Assembly (NCBI GenBank): GCA_035543455.1
Contig: DATKKE010000023.1
Coordinates: forward strand, 1 to 27,019
Origin: CAIKOD01 sp035543455
GTDB taxonomy: Archaea > Halobacteriota > Methanomicrobia > Methanomicrobiales > Methanospirillaceae
DNA length: 27,019 bases
Reading direction: 5' to 3'
A program made the translations under genes and the position numbers. Positions 14,687 to 22,657 of the stretch are shown here, in pieces. Under the pieces are notes generated by a model. The model worked only from the letters and a program-made list of their open reading frames with translations, was not told the DNA's origin and searched no databases. The first letter of the stretch is position 1, and every line of letters begins with the position of its first letter.

Positions 14687-16350
14687 TGTTCCTCGAGACA
14701 TATGAGACTATTGAAAAAGCGATTAGATCAAAGACCCGGCTTTGCGATGTTCTTCTTACAACAGGGGGCGAGCACGCAGACCTTACGACAACTGCTTCTT
14801 TTGTAATTGCAAAAGAACAGAAAACGAACCCGGCGGCAATCGCGGCTTCACTTGTTGACGAGCTAAAATCAGATCCCGAACTGTCAGGAATCACCATCGA
14901 AGCAAAAGGCCCCTATATCAACTTCCTGTTTGGACCGGATTACATAAGTGAAACCCTCAAAATCGCGTCAAAACCAGGTTATGGAAACGGTATTCCAAAG
15001 ATGGAACGCGTCGTCCTCGAACATACCAGCGCAAACCCGAACGGCCCGCTCCATGTGGGCCACATCCGGAATTCGATTATCGGGGACACTCTTGCCCGTT
15101 GTTTCAGGAAAGCGGGCTACAAACTCGAAGTCCAGTATTATGTCAACGACATGGGACGCCAGATAGCGATCGTTGTCTGGGGTTTCGACCACCTCGATAC
15201 CGGTGTGAAGGAAGAGGAAAAATCCGACCATTATGTCGCACGGATCTATATTGCCGCCAACAGGGAGCTTGAGAAAGACCCGGAAAAAGTTGCAGAGGTG
15301 GACAGCCTGATGCGGGAAGTTGAGAAAAGCGACCCTGGTACGGTAAAAAGATTCCGTTCCGCCGTATCGACCTGCCTGGACGGGTTTTACGCCACGCTCG
15401 CCCGGCTGAATGTCCACCACGATCGTTTCGTCTGGGAGAGCGATTTTGTCAGGAACGGGGATACCGAACGGTTCCTTTCACGAGTTTACCGCCTGCCCGA
15501 ATACCATGACGACGACAAGGTGTGGCTGGACTTAACCGAATTCGGGTTCGACAAGGAGTACGTTCTGCGGCGGAGCGACGGGACCTCGGTGTACGCCGCC
15601 CGCGATCTTGCCTATCATGTATGGAAAGGCAGGAATTTCGACCGGGTAATCGACGTGCTCGGTGCCGATCACAAGCTTATCGGGGCCCAGCTCAGGGCGA
15701 CGCTGAAGCTTGTCGGAGAGAGAGCCCCCGATATCGTCCATTTCGAATTTGTCTCGTTACCGGAAGGATCGATGAGCACGAGGGCCGGGAAATTCGTGTC
15801 GGCAGACGAGCTCCTCGATGAAGTGACACGCCAGGCATTCTCAGAAGTCACCGTGCGACGCCCGGAGCTCGGGGAGGATCAGCGGTACGAAATTGCACGC
15901 TCGGTTGCGCTCGGGGCTATCAGGTACGATATCGTCAAAGTTTCCCCTGAGAAGAGCACGGTGTTCGACTGGAAGGAGGCCCTCGATTTCGAGCGGCAGA
16001 GCGGGCCTTATATCCAGTATGCCCATGCAAGAGCGGCGAGCATCCTTGAAAAAGCAGGGGAATTTGAGGAGGCCTATCTCCTCACCGATCCTCACGGCAT
16101 TGCACTCGCCAAGCATATCGCCAGGTATCCGGCGGTAATCCAGGAAGTTGTTACCGAATTAAAGCCCCATGCTCTTGCGATCTATGCCCGCGAACTGGCA
16201 GACCTGTTCAATGCATTCTATCATTACGAACCGGTTTTGAAAAGCGAGGGGATCACACGCCAGAGCAGGCTGACGCTCGTCAGGGCAGCGAAAAATACAT
16301 TAAAGGAATCCCTGGAAACACTTGGTATCGATGCACTCTGCAGCATGTGA
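14686..16350 (+). CDS. argS: Arginyl-tRNA synthetase
   Basis: The 554-aa class I synthetase charges tRNA-Arg. The HIGH motif appears as HVGH (residues 123-126), in the SANPNGPLHVGHIRNS context typical of ArgRS. The KMSKS equivalent is MSTRAGK starting at Met363, the form in which the second lysine is lost, common in ArgRS. The N-terminal Add-1 domain (about 1-85) and the C-terminal DALR anticodon-binding domain are present. Start overlaps the prf1 stop. Its 3' end overlaps taw1 by 20 nt. Confidence 0.97.
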   Translation: MFLETYETIEKAIRSKTRLCDVLLTTGGEHADLTTTASFVIAKEQKTNPAAIAASLVDELKSDPELSGITIEAKGPYINFLFGPDYISETLKIASKPGYGNGIPKMERVVLEHTSANPNGPLHVGHIRNSIIGDTLARCFRKAGYKLEVQYYVNDMGRQIAIVVWGFDHLDTGVKEEEKSDHYVARIYIAANRELEKDPEKVAEVDSLMREVEKSDPGTVKRFRSAVSTCLDGFYATLARLNVHHDRFVWESDFVRNGDTERFLSRVYRLPEYHDDDKVWLDLTEFGFDKEYVLRRSDGTSVYAARDLAYHVWKGRNFDRVIDVLGADHKLIGAQLRATLKLVGERAPDIVHFEFVSLPEGSMSTRAGKFVSADELLDEVTRQAFSEVTVRRPELGEDQRYEIARSVALGAIRYDIVKVSPEKSTVFDWKEALDFERQSGPYIQYAHARAASILEKAGEFEEAYLLTDPHGIALAKHIARYPAVIQEVVTELKPHALAIYARELADLFNAFYHYEPVLKSEGITRQSRLTLVRAAKNTLKESLETLGIDALCSM

Positions 16351-17224
16351 GGCACTCAGGAAGCAGGGGTACCAGTTCTTTTCCGACAGGTCGTCGGCCG
16401 CAGTGAAACCCTGCATGTGGTGCAAGCGTTCACTGAAAGGCGGAGAAAAGTGTTATAAGCACCAGTTTTACGGCATAGACAGTCACCGGTGCGTCCAGAT
16501 GACGCCGACCCTCAGGTGCAATCACCGGTGCCTCTTCTGCTGGCGGTCATTCGAACACGAAATTACTGAGGAAGATGTCATCCCGCCTTCAGCTATTGTA
16601 AGCGGACTGAAAACACTCCAGAAAAAAGCCCTGTCGGGGTACAAGGTATCCCCGTATGTCACACACGCCAGGTTTTCCGAGGCCCTCAACCCTAAACACG
16701 TGGCAATTTCCCTTTCAGGAGAGCCAACCCTCTATACGGCTCTTCCCGAACTTATCGACCTGCTCAATGCCGAAGGGTATACGACGTTTCTTGTCAGCAA
16801 CGGGACAAGACCTGAAACCCTGCGGAAATGCCATCCTTTCCAGAAATATGTCTCGTTGGTCGCTCCCGATGAAGAAACCTATCTGAGAGTTTGCCGTCCT
16901 TTCGAAGACACCTGGGAGTCCGTGCAGGAGAGCATCGCCGATCTCGGGTCGGGACGTTCAGCCGTCAGGGTCACTCTTGTGAAGGGGCATAACGATTTCA
17001 ACCCGGAGGGGTATGCCCGCATCATCCGGGAGTCGGGGGCGGAGTTCGTGGAGGTAAAGGGATATATGTATCTTGGATATAGTAGAAAACGATTGGAACG
17101 GAATAATATGCCAGAGCATGAATTTATCAAACTGTTTGCCGGAGAGATCGGAGCATTTTCGGGATACCGGATTACCATGGAGAATCCCCTTTCAAGAGTC
17201 GTCTGCATGGAGCGTGAAGAATGA
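16331..17224 (+). CDS. taw1: tRNA 4-demethylwyosine synthase (radical SAM)
   Basis: The 297-aa enzyme condenses pyruvate carbons onto 1-methylguanosine-37 of tRNA-Phe to form the tricyclic wyosine base. The radical SAM cluster motif is C63-x3-C67-x2-C70 (CNHRCLFC). N-terminal cysteines C28, C41 and C54 match the spacing of the second [4Fe-4S] cluster known for archaeal Taw1. The SLSGEPT segment is the SAM-binding GGE equivalent. I use the ATG at 16331; the frame also allows a TTG at 16322. It overlaps argS by 20 nt, and its stop overlaps the sepS start (ATGA). Confidence 0.95.
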   Translation: MHSAACEALRKQGYQFFSDRSSAAVKPCMWCKRSLKGGEKCYKHQFYGIDSHRCVQMTPTLRCNHRCLFCWRSFEHEITEEDVIPPSAIVSGLKTLQKKALSGYKVSPYVTHARFSEALNPKHVAISLSGEPTLYTALPELIDLLNAEGYTTFLVSNGTRPETLRKCHPFQKYVSLVAPDEETYLRVCRPFEDTWESVQESIADLGSGRSAVRVTLVKGHNDFNPEGYARIIRESGAEFVEVKGYMYLGYSRKRLERNNMPEHEFIKLFAGEIGAFSGYRITMENPLSRVVCMEREE

Positions 17225-18882
17225 GATTTGACGCAGCATCATTCCGGAAACGGGCTAAGGAGAATTTCGAGCAGGCATGGCATGACGGCCCTTCGACCCT
17301 TTCGCCACCCTCTTCAGACAGGCAGTACCCGAGGCTTGAATATCGGAGGGCCCTTCCCCATCCTGTTTTTGAGACGATTAACCGGCTTCGTGAGACATAT
17401 CTCGCACTTGGGTTTGATGAGGCGTCAAACCCGGTCATTATCGAGGATCAGGACATATACCGGCAGTTCGGACCGGAAGCATCTGCCGTGCTCGACCGTG
17501 TTTTTTATCTTGGGGGCCTGCCAAGGCCGAACGTGGGGATCGCGAGAAAACAGCTCGATGAAATCAACGACCTGTTAAAGAGCCATGCCCATCCGCTTAC
17601 CCACCACGATAAGATTGAGGCTGCAAAAGGTCAGGCAAAGAAAGGATTTAACCCGATGTCTGCAGAGACAGAGGAAAGGCTCAGGGAAACGCTTCACGCC
17701 TATAAGAGGTCGGAAATTGACGGCGATGAACTTACCTTCGAGCTTTCAAAAGTCCTGTCAGTGGACGACGCGGTGGTCGTGCATATACTGGATTCAGTGT
17801 TCCCCGAGTTCAGGGCCCTGAGCCCAGAAAGTTCAAGAAATACCCTCCGGAGCCATATGACGAGCGGGTGGTTCATGACACTCGGTGCGATCTGGAACCG
17901 CTATCCGCTCCCTATCAGGCTCTTCTCCGTCGACCGCTGCTTTCGGCGGGAGCAGGAAGAGGGGCCGACCCGCCTGATGAGTTACCACTCCGCCTCGTGC
18001 GTCATCGCCGGCGACGATATTACCAATGAAGACGGCAGGGCTGTCAGCGAAGCCCTCCTTTCGGCCTTCGGGTTTACCGGTTTCCAGTTCAGGCCGGATG
18101 AAAAACGGTCCAAGTATTATATGCCCGACACCCAGACCGAGGTTTATGCCCGCCATCCCGTCTATGAATGGGTGGAAGTCGCTACCTTCGGTATGTATTC
18201 ACCGTCCGCACTTGCCGAATATGGCATCGAGATACCGGTCATGAACCTTGGCCTCGGGGTGGAGAGGCTGGCTATGATCCTCTATCATTCGGATGATGTC
18301 AGGCAGCTTACCCAGCCCCAGTTTTTCCCCGGGGTGTTCACAGACCGTCAGATCGCGAGGGCAGTCGGGTTGCGGGAGCAGCCGGAGACTCCGACGGGGC
18401 GCGATATGGCAGCTGCGATCAGGAAAACCGCTGCCATCCATGCGACCGAACCCGGACCTTGTTCATTTGTCGCATGGGAAGGCGAATTTGCGGGACATAC
18501 GATGAAATTATTTGTAGAAGAGCCGGAATCGGATACAAAATTATGCGGTCCGGCCTGTTTCAACACAATCTATGCCTACCAGGGGTCTATCCTCGGGGTT
18601 CCCGACACCGATAAGTGGAAAGACGTGCATTCCAGTGGAATTTCAACCGGAATTACTTATTTGGATGCCGTTTCATCGCTCGCAGCGGCACGGATCGAAC
18701 AGAAGGTCCGTTGCGGTCTTCCTGAAACCGTCCAGGTCAAAATGGCAAAACTTCCGAGCGATATCAATATCCAGATCGGGGACTATGCGATGCGTTCCAT
18801 TACCGATAACAAGAAAAAAATCGATCTCCGGGGTCCTGTTTTCCTGACGGTCCGGTCAGAAATTACCGGAGAACGAAACTGA
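17221..18882 (+). CDS. sepS: O-phosphoseryl-tRNA(Cys) synthetase
   Basis: The 553-aa class II synthetase attaches phosphoserine to tRNA-Cys; SepCysS then converts it to Cys-tRNA. This is the indirect cysteine route of most methanogens. Motif 2 is seen as VDRCFRREQ (Arg239-Arg243), and motif 3 as NLGLGVERLAM (342-352). The long insert after motif 1 and the C-terminal domain match the SepRS length of about 540. Its start overlaps taw1. A strong hairpin and T10 terminator follow directly, so it ends the 10289-18882 run. The partner SepCysS gene is not in the window. Very sure. Confidence 0.97.
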   Translation: MRFDAASFRKRAKENFEQAWHDGPSTLSPPSSDRQYPRLEYRRALPHPVFETINRLRETYLALGFDEASNPVIIEDQDIYRQFGPEASAVLDRVFYLGGLPRPNVGIARKQLDEINDLLKSHAHPLTHHDKIEAAKGQAKKGFNPMSAETEERLRETLHAYKRSEIDGDELTFELSKVLSVDDAVVVHILDSVFPEFRALSPESSRNTLRSHMTSGWFMTLGAIWNRYPLPIRLFSVDRCFRREQEEGPTRLMSYHSASCVIAGDDITNEDGRAVSEALLSAFGFTGFQFRPDEKRSKYYMPDTQTEVYARHPVYEWVEVATFGMYSPSALAEYGIEIPVMNLGLGVERLAMILYHSDDVRQLTQPQFFPGVFTDRQIARAVGLREQPETPTGRDMAAAIRKTAAIHATEPGPCSFVAWEGEFAGHTMKLFVEEPESDTKLCGPACFNTIYAYQGSILGVPDTDKWKDVHSSGISTGITYLDAVSSLAAARIEQKVRCGLPETVQVKMAKLPSDINIQIGDYAMRSITDNKKKIDLRGPVFLTVRSEITGERN

Positions 18883-18888
18883 TGAATT

Positions 18889-18921
18889 CCGGGTCCGAAG
18901 GATCCGGTATGTTTTTTTTTT
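18889..18921 (+). terminator. Hairpin plus T10 terminator of the tRNA-metabolism operon
   Basis: CCGGGTCC and GGATCCGG pair over 8 bp (one G-T) around GAA, starting six bases after the sepS stop. Ten T residues follow at 18912-18921. Confidence 0.8.
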
Positions 18922-18948
18922 GACTTCGGGGCCTTATCGACACTCCGT

Positions 18949-18961
18949 GAGACAAAGTCTC
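18949..18961 (-). other. Hairpin after the antiporter stop codon
   Basis: GAGAC and GTCTC flank a 3-nt loop right after the antiporter stop (minus strand). No T tract adjoins it on that strand, so it may be a weak terminator or mRNA 3' end structure. Confidence 0.35.
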
Positions 18962-18964
18962 CAT

Positions 18965-20104
18965 TCAATTGACCATTGTACCGTTCGAAGGCTTGTTTTT
19001 GTTCCGGGCTTTGTCGAACAACCGGCTAAACGTTCCACTGTATTTTGCGGTGAACGACCCGATAACCGACGTAATGATGACCATAGCGGCTATTGCTGCA
19101 GAGACAACAGCTGAACCATATAACGACGCAAGGGCAATGGAAAATTCTCCCCTGCCGATGGTATTTGCCCAGATCTCAACACCCGAGCCTGCCTGGCCAT
19201 GAACTACCCGGCCGATTATGAGACCCGATACCAGCTTCGAGGCGATGGCAAGGGCGCTGATGGCAACAATTACGAATAAAGGAAATCCTCCGGAAAAATC
19301 GACCCCGATACCAAAAAAAACAAAGAATATAATAAGGAAAACATCCTTGAACGGCCTTGCCTGTAGTTCGAATGACCGGGGATCGGTGGATGCAAGTGCA
19401 GCGCCGAAGGCGATCACCATGAGGGTTTCGGGCAGACCTATCGCCTGCGATACAAATGCAATACAGATAACGGCAGAAAAGGTGAGGAATACGGGCAGTT
19501 CATCCTCCCGGTTGATCACTTTCTGTATCCACCGTTTCCCGTAACGGGTGACGACGTAAAACAGGAACAGGACGGCAGCTAGCTTCCCGATCAGGAAAAG
19601 GGGATTGCTCATCGATGTCGAGAGGAGCGTGAGGAAAATAATAAGGACGATATCTTCAAAAACCATCATCCAAACGATTGTTTCTGATTCCCTCATCAAT
19701 AGTTTCTTATTCTCGATCAATGATGCCACGGCCATCGCCGTGCTGCTGATAAAAAATGCGGATGCAATGACCAGCGATTCCTGGAGAGAGAACCCCAGGG
19801 CATACGAAGCCACAAAGCCTATTACGAGGTTAATATTGAGGTCGATTATTCCGCTTGAAAAAAAAGTCTTCTGGTTTGAAAGGATCCGGTCAGGTTTTAT
19901 CTCAAGACCCATGTAAAACAAGAGGAATATGAGCCCGAGCTCTGACAGGAACGCTGAAATTGCATCGGGAGCGACCAGTTTCAGACCGGATGTTCCAAGA
20001 GCTATACCCGCAAGGATGTAGAAGGGTATCACCGGCCATGACCAGTACTTCGTGATGATGAGGAGGACCAGGCAGATAAAAAGCGCGATTACGAGTCCTT
20101 CCAT
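18965..20104 (-). CDS. CPA2-family cation/proton antiporter (KhtU/KefB-like)
   Basis: The 379-aa integral membrane protein has about 12 transmembrane helices and no C-terminal soluble domain. The SELGLIFLLFYMGLEI helix and the helix with GRGEFSIALASL are typical of the Na/K-H exchanger domain of the CPA2 family. It probably exports K+ (or Na+) in exchange for protons. Its ATG overlaps the stop of the regulatory subunit gene (TAATG), so the two are translated together. In Bacillus the KhtT/KhtU pair has the same arrangement. Ion choice is inference. Confidence 0.9.
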   Translation of the reverse strand: MEGLVIALFICLVLLIITKYWSWPVIPFYILAGIALGTSGLKLVAPDAISAFLSELGLIFLLFYMGLEIKPDRILSNQKTFFSSGIIDLNINLVIGFVASYALGFSLQESLVIASAFFISSTAMAVASLIENKKLLMRESETIVWMMVFEDIVLIIFLTLLSTSMSNPLFLIGKLAAVLFLFYVVTRYGKRWIQKVINREDELPVFLTFSAVICIAFVSQAIGLPETLMVIAFGAALASTDPRSFELQARPFKDVFLIIFFVFFGIGVDFSGGFPLFVIVAISALAIASKLVSGLIIGRVVHGQAGSGVEIWANTIGRGEFSIALASLYGSAVVSAAIAAMVIITSVIGSFTAKYSGTFSRLFDKARNKNKPSNGTMVN

Positions 20105-20589
20105 TACTCCACCATATATTCGCGCTCAAAGTTCCTGAGCTGATCGGTCTCCCCTATTGCGACGACTGCATCACCTTCTTTGAACACAAAATCTGGAGAC
20201 GGGTTGACGACGTTTTTATCTCCCCTCGATATCGCGATAATAGTGACCCCCGTTTTTGCGCGGATCTGGAGGTCTTCGATTCCTCTTCCCGCCATAGACT
20301 TCCCGATCATGTACGTGTGGATACTTATCCGCAGATCCGAAAGTGCTGAAAATGCAATTTCCACACTTTCCTGGTCGCTTTCCATAATAGCTCCGGTCAT
20401 GATGGCGCCGAGTCTCCGTGCTTCGCTCGGGGTGAGCTCGGCCACACAGGGAGTCTGACCTTCATGGGGCAGGGTATACATCTGGATATTGCCGTTTTTT
20501 AAGAAAAAAATCGCTACAGTGTCGTTCTTATCGGTTACGAGTTCATATTTTGTTCCGATGCCAGGAAGGTTAATCGACCGGAGTGCCAT
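20104..20589 (-). CDS. Antiporter regulatory subunit with RCK_C (TrkA-C) domain, KhtT-like
   Basis: I start at the ATG at 20589 (161 aa). The open frame extends upstream to 20901, but that part is low-quality, partly promoter, and lacks family features. The N-terminal half (about 1-75) resembles the small KhtT N-domain. The C-terminal half (about 85-161) is an RCK_C domain, with the typical GIEDLQIRAKTGVTIIAI strand, the P-x-P-x-x-x-F-x-x-GD turn and the VVAIG strand. It likely senses a nucleotide or pH and gates the membrane partner encoded directly downstream. Confidence 0.88.
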   Translation of the reverse strand: MALRSINLPGIGTKYELVTDKNDTVAIFFLKNGNIQMYTLPHEGQTPCVAELTPSEARRLGAIMTGAIMESDQESVEIAFSALSDLRISIHTYMIGKSMAGRGIEDLQIRAKTGVTIIAISRGDKNVVNPSPDFVFKEGDAVVAIGETDQLRNFEREYMVE

Positions 20590-20616
20590 ACATCTCGTAT
20601 GAAAAAAGACGTAAAA

Positions 20617-20623
20617 ATATATT
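20617..20623 (-). promoter_or_regulatory. TATA box of the antiporter operon
   Basis: On the minus strand AATATATTTTTA lies about 30 nt before the ATG at 20589. A leaderless or very short-leader transcript is expected, which supports the chosen start. Confidence 0.5.
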
Positions 20624-21011
20624 ATCATTCTGAAAAATAATTCACGGTTTTCATAATTCTCATAATGGAGCAGGTTCCGGCCTTTCCGGGGTAGCCGAGG
20701 TGAAAAGGATAGTGGAGAAACCCAAAACAGGGGGTTGCGGGGATTTCTCCGATCAAGGTTGGGGGTGCATGCGGAATTCTCTCCCGGAGAACCGGGTTTT
20801 GAATGACCGCTGCAAGATACAATCCGATATATCCGGATATAAAAGAACGTGATGTGCAGGGTGAAAGTAATAAAATCGAGATCCCAGAACGGAAGACTCA
20901 AGATTATCCGGATTTATTACCCGATGCTTTGCAAACAGGCGTGGGTCAGCTCTGAGCCGGGCTCGGTCAATACCTTGACGATGGTTTCGGCAACCGATCA
21001 TAACAGGAACC

Positions 21012-21019
21012 TTTATACC
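21012..21019 (+). promoter_or_regulatory. TATA box of the KAS III-like gene
   Basis: TTTATACC lies about 40 nt before the ATG at 21054. A start near 21040 and a leader of about 14 nt are expected. Confidence 0.5.
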
Positions 21020-21053
21020 GGATTCGCGGCGTGCAATACATAGGGCTGATACC

Positions 21054-22082
21054 ATGGATTACGGGTCTGCCGATACAAAAATAGGCATTGTATCAGCAGG
21101 TTATTTTATACCGGACGACATTATAACGAGCGCTGAGATGGCATGGGAATCAGGTCTGCCGCTGGATCTCCTGACCGATAAATTTGGCATCGATCGCAAA
21201 CATATTGCGCCCGCGGATGAGCATCCCACATCCATGGGCTTAAAAGCTGCAGAACGTGCACTTAAAATCGGGAATATAGATGCGGAAGAGATCGACCTTA
21301 TCGCCTATTGCGGGTCCGGATATTATGATTACCAGTTCTGGTCGCCTGCAGCAAGTATCCAGCACACTCTCGGGGCACACAATGCTTTTGCTTTTGACAT
21401 GAAGAATGCATGCAACGGCGGAAATCTCGGTATAAGGGTATCGGCTATGCTGCTGGCTGGAAATCCTGAAAAATATACCGCACTCATCGTGTGCAGCGAT
21501 AAATTGTCCCCGGTGCTTGACTACCATAACAAGGATAATCTCCCTTTCTTTGCGCTTGCCGACGGGGCATCTGCTGGGGTACTCCGCAAGGATGAACCGA
21601 CAAATACTCTTCTCGCTTACGCCGGTATTACCGACGGGACTCTTGACGATTATGTAAGGGTCTCTTTTGGGGGAACCCGGACCCTGTCAAATGTCGGTCA
21701 TCCTCATGATCAGCGGCATTTCAGCGTTGACCCGACAAAAGCCCTTGCCGATATCCTCCCCGAGGTCTTTCTCGGGAATTTTATCGAAGTTATCAGGAGA
21801 GCAGTCGCACAGAGCGGTTATAAACCGTCGCAAATCAGGTGGCTCCTTACAAACCAGATCAAAAGGACGAGGGTCCTTGATATTCTCCATGCTCTCGGAC
21901 TGAATGAAGATAACACCCGGTTTACCATGAGAAACTATGGCAGTATAGGCCCCGGGGACACGCTCTTCTCGCTCGCGCTCCTGCTCGAAGAAAAACGGAT
22001 AGCACCCGGAGATCTGGTTGTGCTTGCCAGCAGCGGTATTGGGTTTTCGTGGGGTGCGCAGGTCATCAGGTACACGGATTGA
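21054..22082 (+). CDS. Thiolase-fold KAS III (FabH)-like protein with incomplete catalytic triad
   Basis: The 342-aa protein has the FabH/HMG-CoA-synthase fold pattern. The active-site Cys120 sits in DMKNACNGG, followed by a helix, then ALADGASAGV (about 167-176). The C-terminal half carries the W-L-L-x-x-Q segment, and ends in the GIGFSWGAQVIR strand typical of the family. In FabH the W-L-x-P-H-Q-A-N motif supplies His, and Y-G-N-T supplies Asn. Here these read WLLTNQIK (Asn267 in place of His) and NYGSIG (Ser297 in place of Asn). Acyl transfer through the Cys may persist, but standard decarboxylative condensation is doubtful. It stands alone, with a convergent neighbour 20 nt downstream. 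Confidence 0.82.
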   Translation: MDYGSADTKIGIVSAGYFIPDDIITSAEMAWESGLPLDLLTDKFGIDRKHIAPADEHPTSMGLKAAERALKIGNIDAEEIDLIAYCGSGYYDYQFWSPAASIQHTLGAHNAFAFDMKNACNGGNLGIRVSAMLLAGNPEKYTALIVCSDKLSPVLDYHNKDNLPFFALADGASAGVLRKDEPTNTLLAYAGITDGTLDDYVRVSFGGTRTLSNVGHPHDQRHFSVDPTKALADILPEVFLGNFIEVIRRAVAQSGYKPSQIRWLLTNQIKRTRVLDILHALGLNEDNTRFTMRNYGSIGPGDTLFSLALLLEEKRIAPGDLVVLASSGIGFSWGAQVIRYTD

Positions 22083-22102
22083 TAAGGAATTACCCCGGTT
22101 TC

Positions 22103-22474
22103 CTAATCCAGGCGGACCCCTTTTGATTTCAACTCATCGGTTTTGCGGCCTGAGCACCGCTCGCACCTGAATTCTGGAGCCGGATCATTCGTGCGATCGT
22201 AATTGCTCGTCTGTACGAGCCGGTAACCTCGTGCGACTTTCCCGCAATCCGAACAGCTTACTGCTTCCTTCACCTGCCAGCTGGCAGACAGGCGATGAGA
22301 CGTGAAGATATACTGGTCCACCCAGAAAAATATCAGTCCGCCGATGAGGTTCGCAATGATTGCCGCGATCAGGGGGCCGGTAGTAAACAGGACAATTTCA
22401 ACCGCCGCGAGAAGGGGGGTACTCGCCTGCCAGCGCAGGAGGTAAAGACCATAGCGCCCAAGGTTGATCCGCAT
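22103..22474 (-). CDS. Small membrane protein with C-terminal zinc ribbon
   Basis: The 123-aa protein has two hydrophobic helices (about residues 20-55). The second ends in FFWVDQYIF, a pattern reminiscent of GtrA-like proteins. A soluble tail follows with CSDC and CERC pairs about 30 residues apart, a likely zinc ribbon. I do not recognise an exact family. A TATA box about 27 nt upstream of the ATG suggests a leaderless transcript. It converges on the KAS III-like gene and appears monocistronic. Confidence 0.72.
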   Translation of the reverse strand: MRINLGRYGLYLLRWQASTPLLAAVEIVLFTTGPLIAAIIANLIGGLIFFWVDQYIFTSHRLSASWQVKEAVSCSDCGKVARGYRLVQTSNYDRTNDPAPEFRCERCSGRKTDELKSKGVRLD

Positions 22475-22496
22475 ATGATCGTTTATGAGAACCCTG

Positions 22497-22508
22497 CATA
22501 TAACAAAT
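22497..22508 (-). promoter_or_regulatory. TATA box of the zinc-ribbon membrane protein gene
   Basis: On the minus strand TTTGTTATATGC is centred about 27 nt upstream of the ATG at 22474, consistent with a leaderless start. Confidence 0.5.
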
Positions 22509-22657
22509 TAACCGGTCCCGGGATGAGAAAAATGGTACGGTAATCCAAAGATTATCCGTCTGGCGAGTCTGCCGAACTGTCTGCTTGTCATAATCAGGCG
22601 GCCCTCATTATCCGGATGCCGGGGCCAATGCAGATACATATAATATTTATTTTCTTT

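Larger units (their letters stand above)
20590..21053. other. Intergenic region between divergent genes, with hairpins
   Basis: No convincing gene is seen in these 464 bases. It holds the antiporter promoter and two hairpins. The first pairs GGAGAAA (20714-20720) with TTTCTCC (20744-20750). The second is CCCGG-AGAA-CCGGG (20783-20796), followed by four T. A TATA-like GGATATAAAAG lies near 20836. The promoter TTTATACC for the next gene is near 21012. Confidence 0.55.

Noticed and set aside
20590..20901. N-terminal extension of the antiporter regulatory subunit
   Set aside because: It passes through the TATA box and non-coding DNA and adds no family features.
20849..21043. Small plus-strand open frame before the KAS III-like gene
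   Set aside because: There is no Shine-Dalgarno or hydrophobic or conserved pattern, and it overlaps the likely promoter of the next gene.
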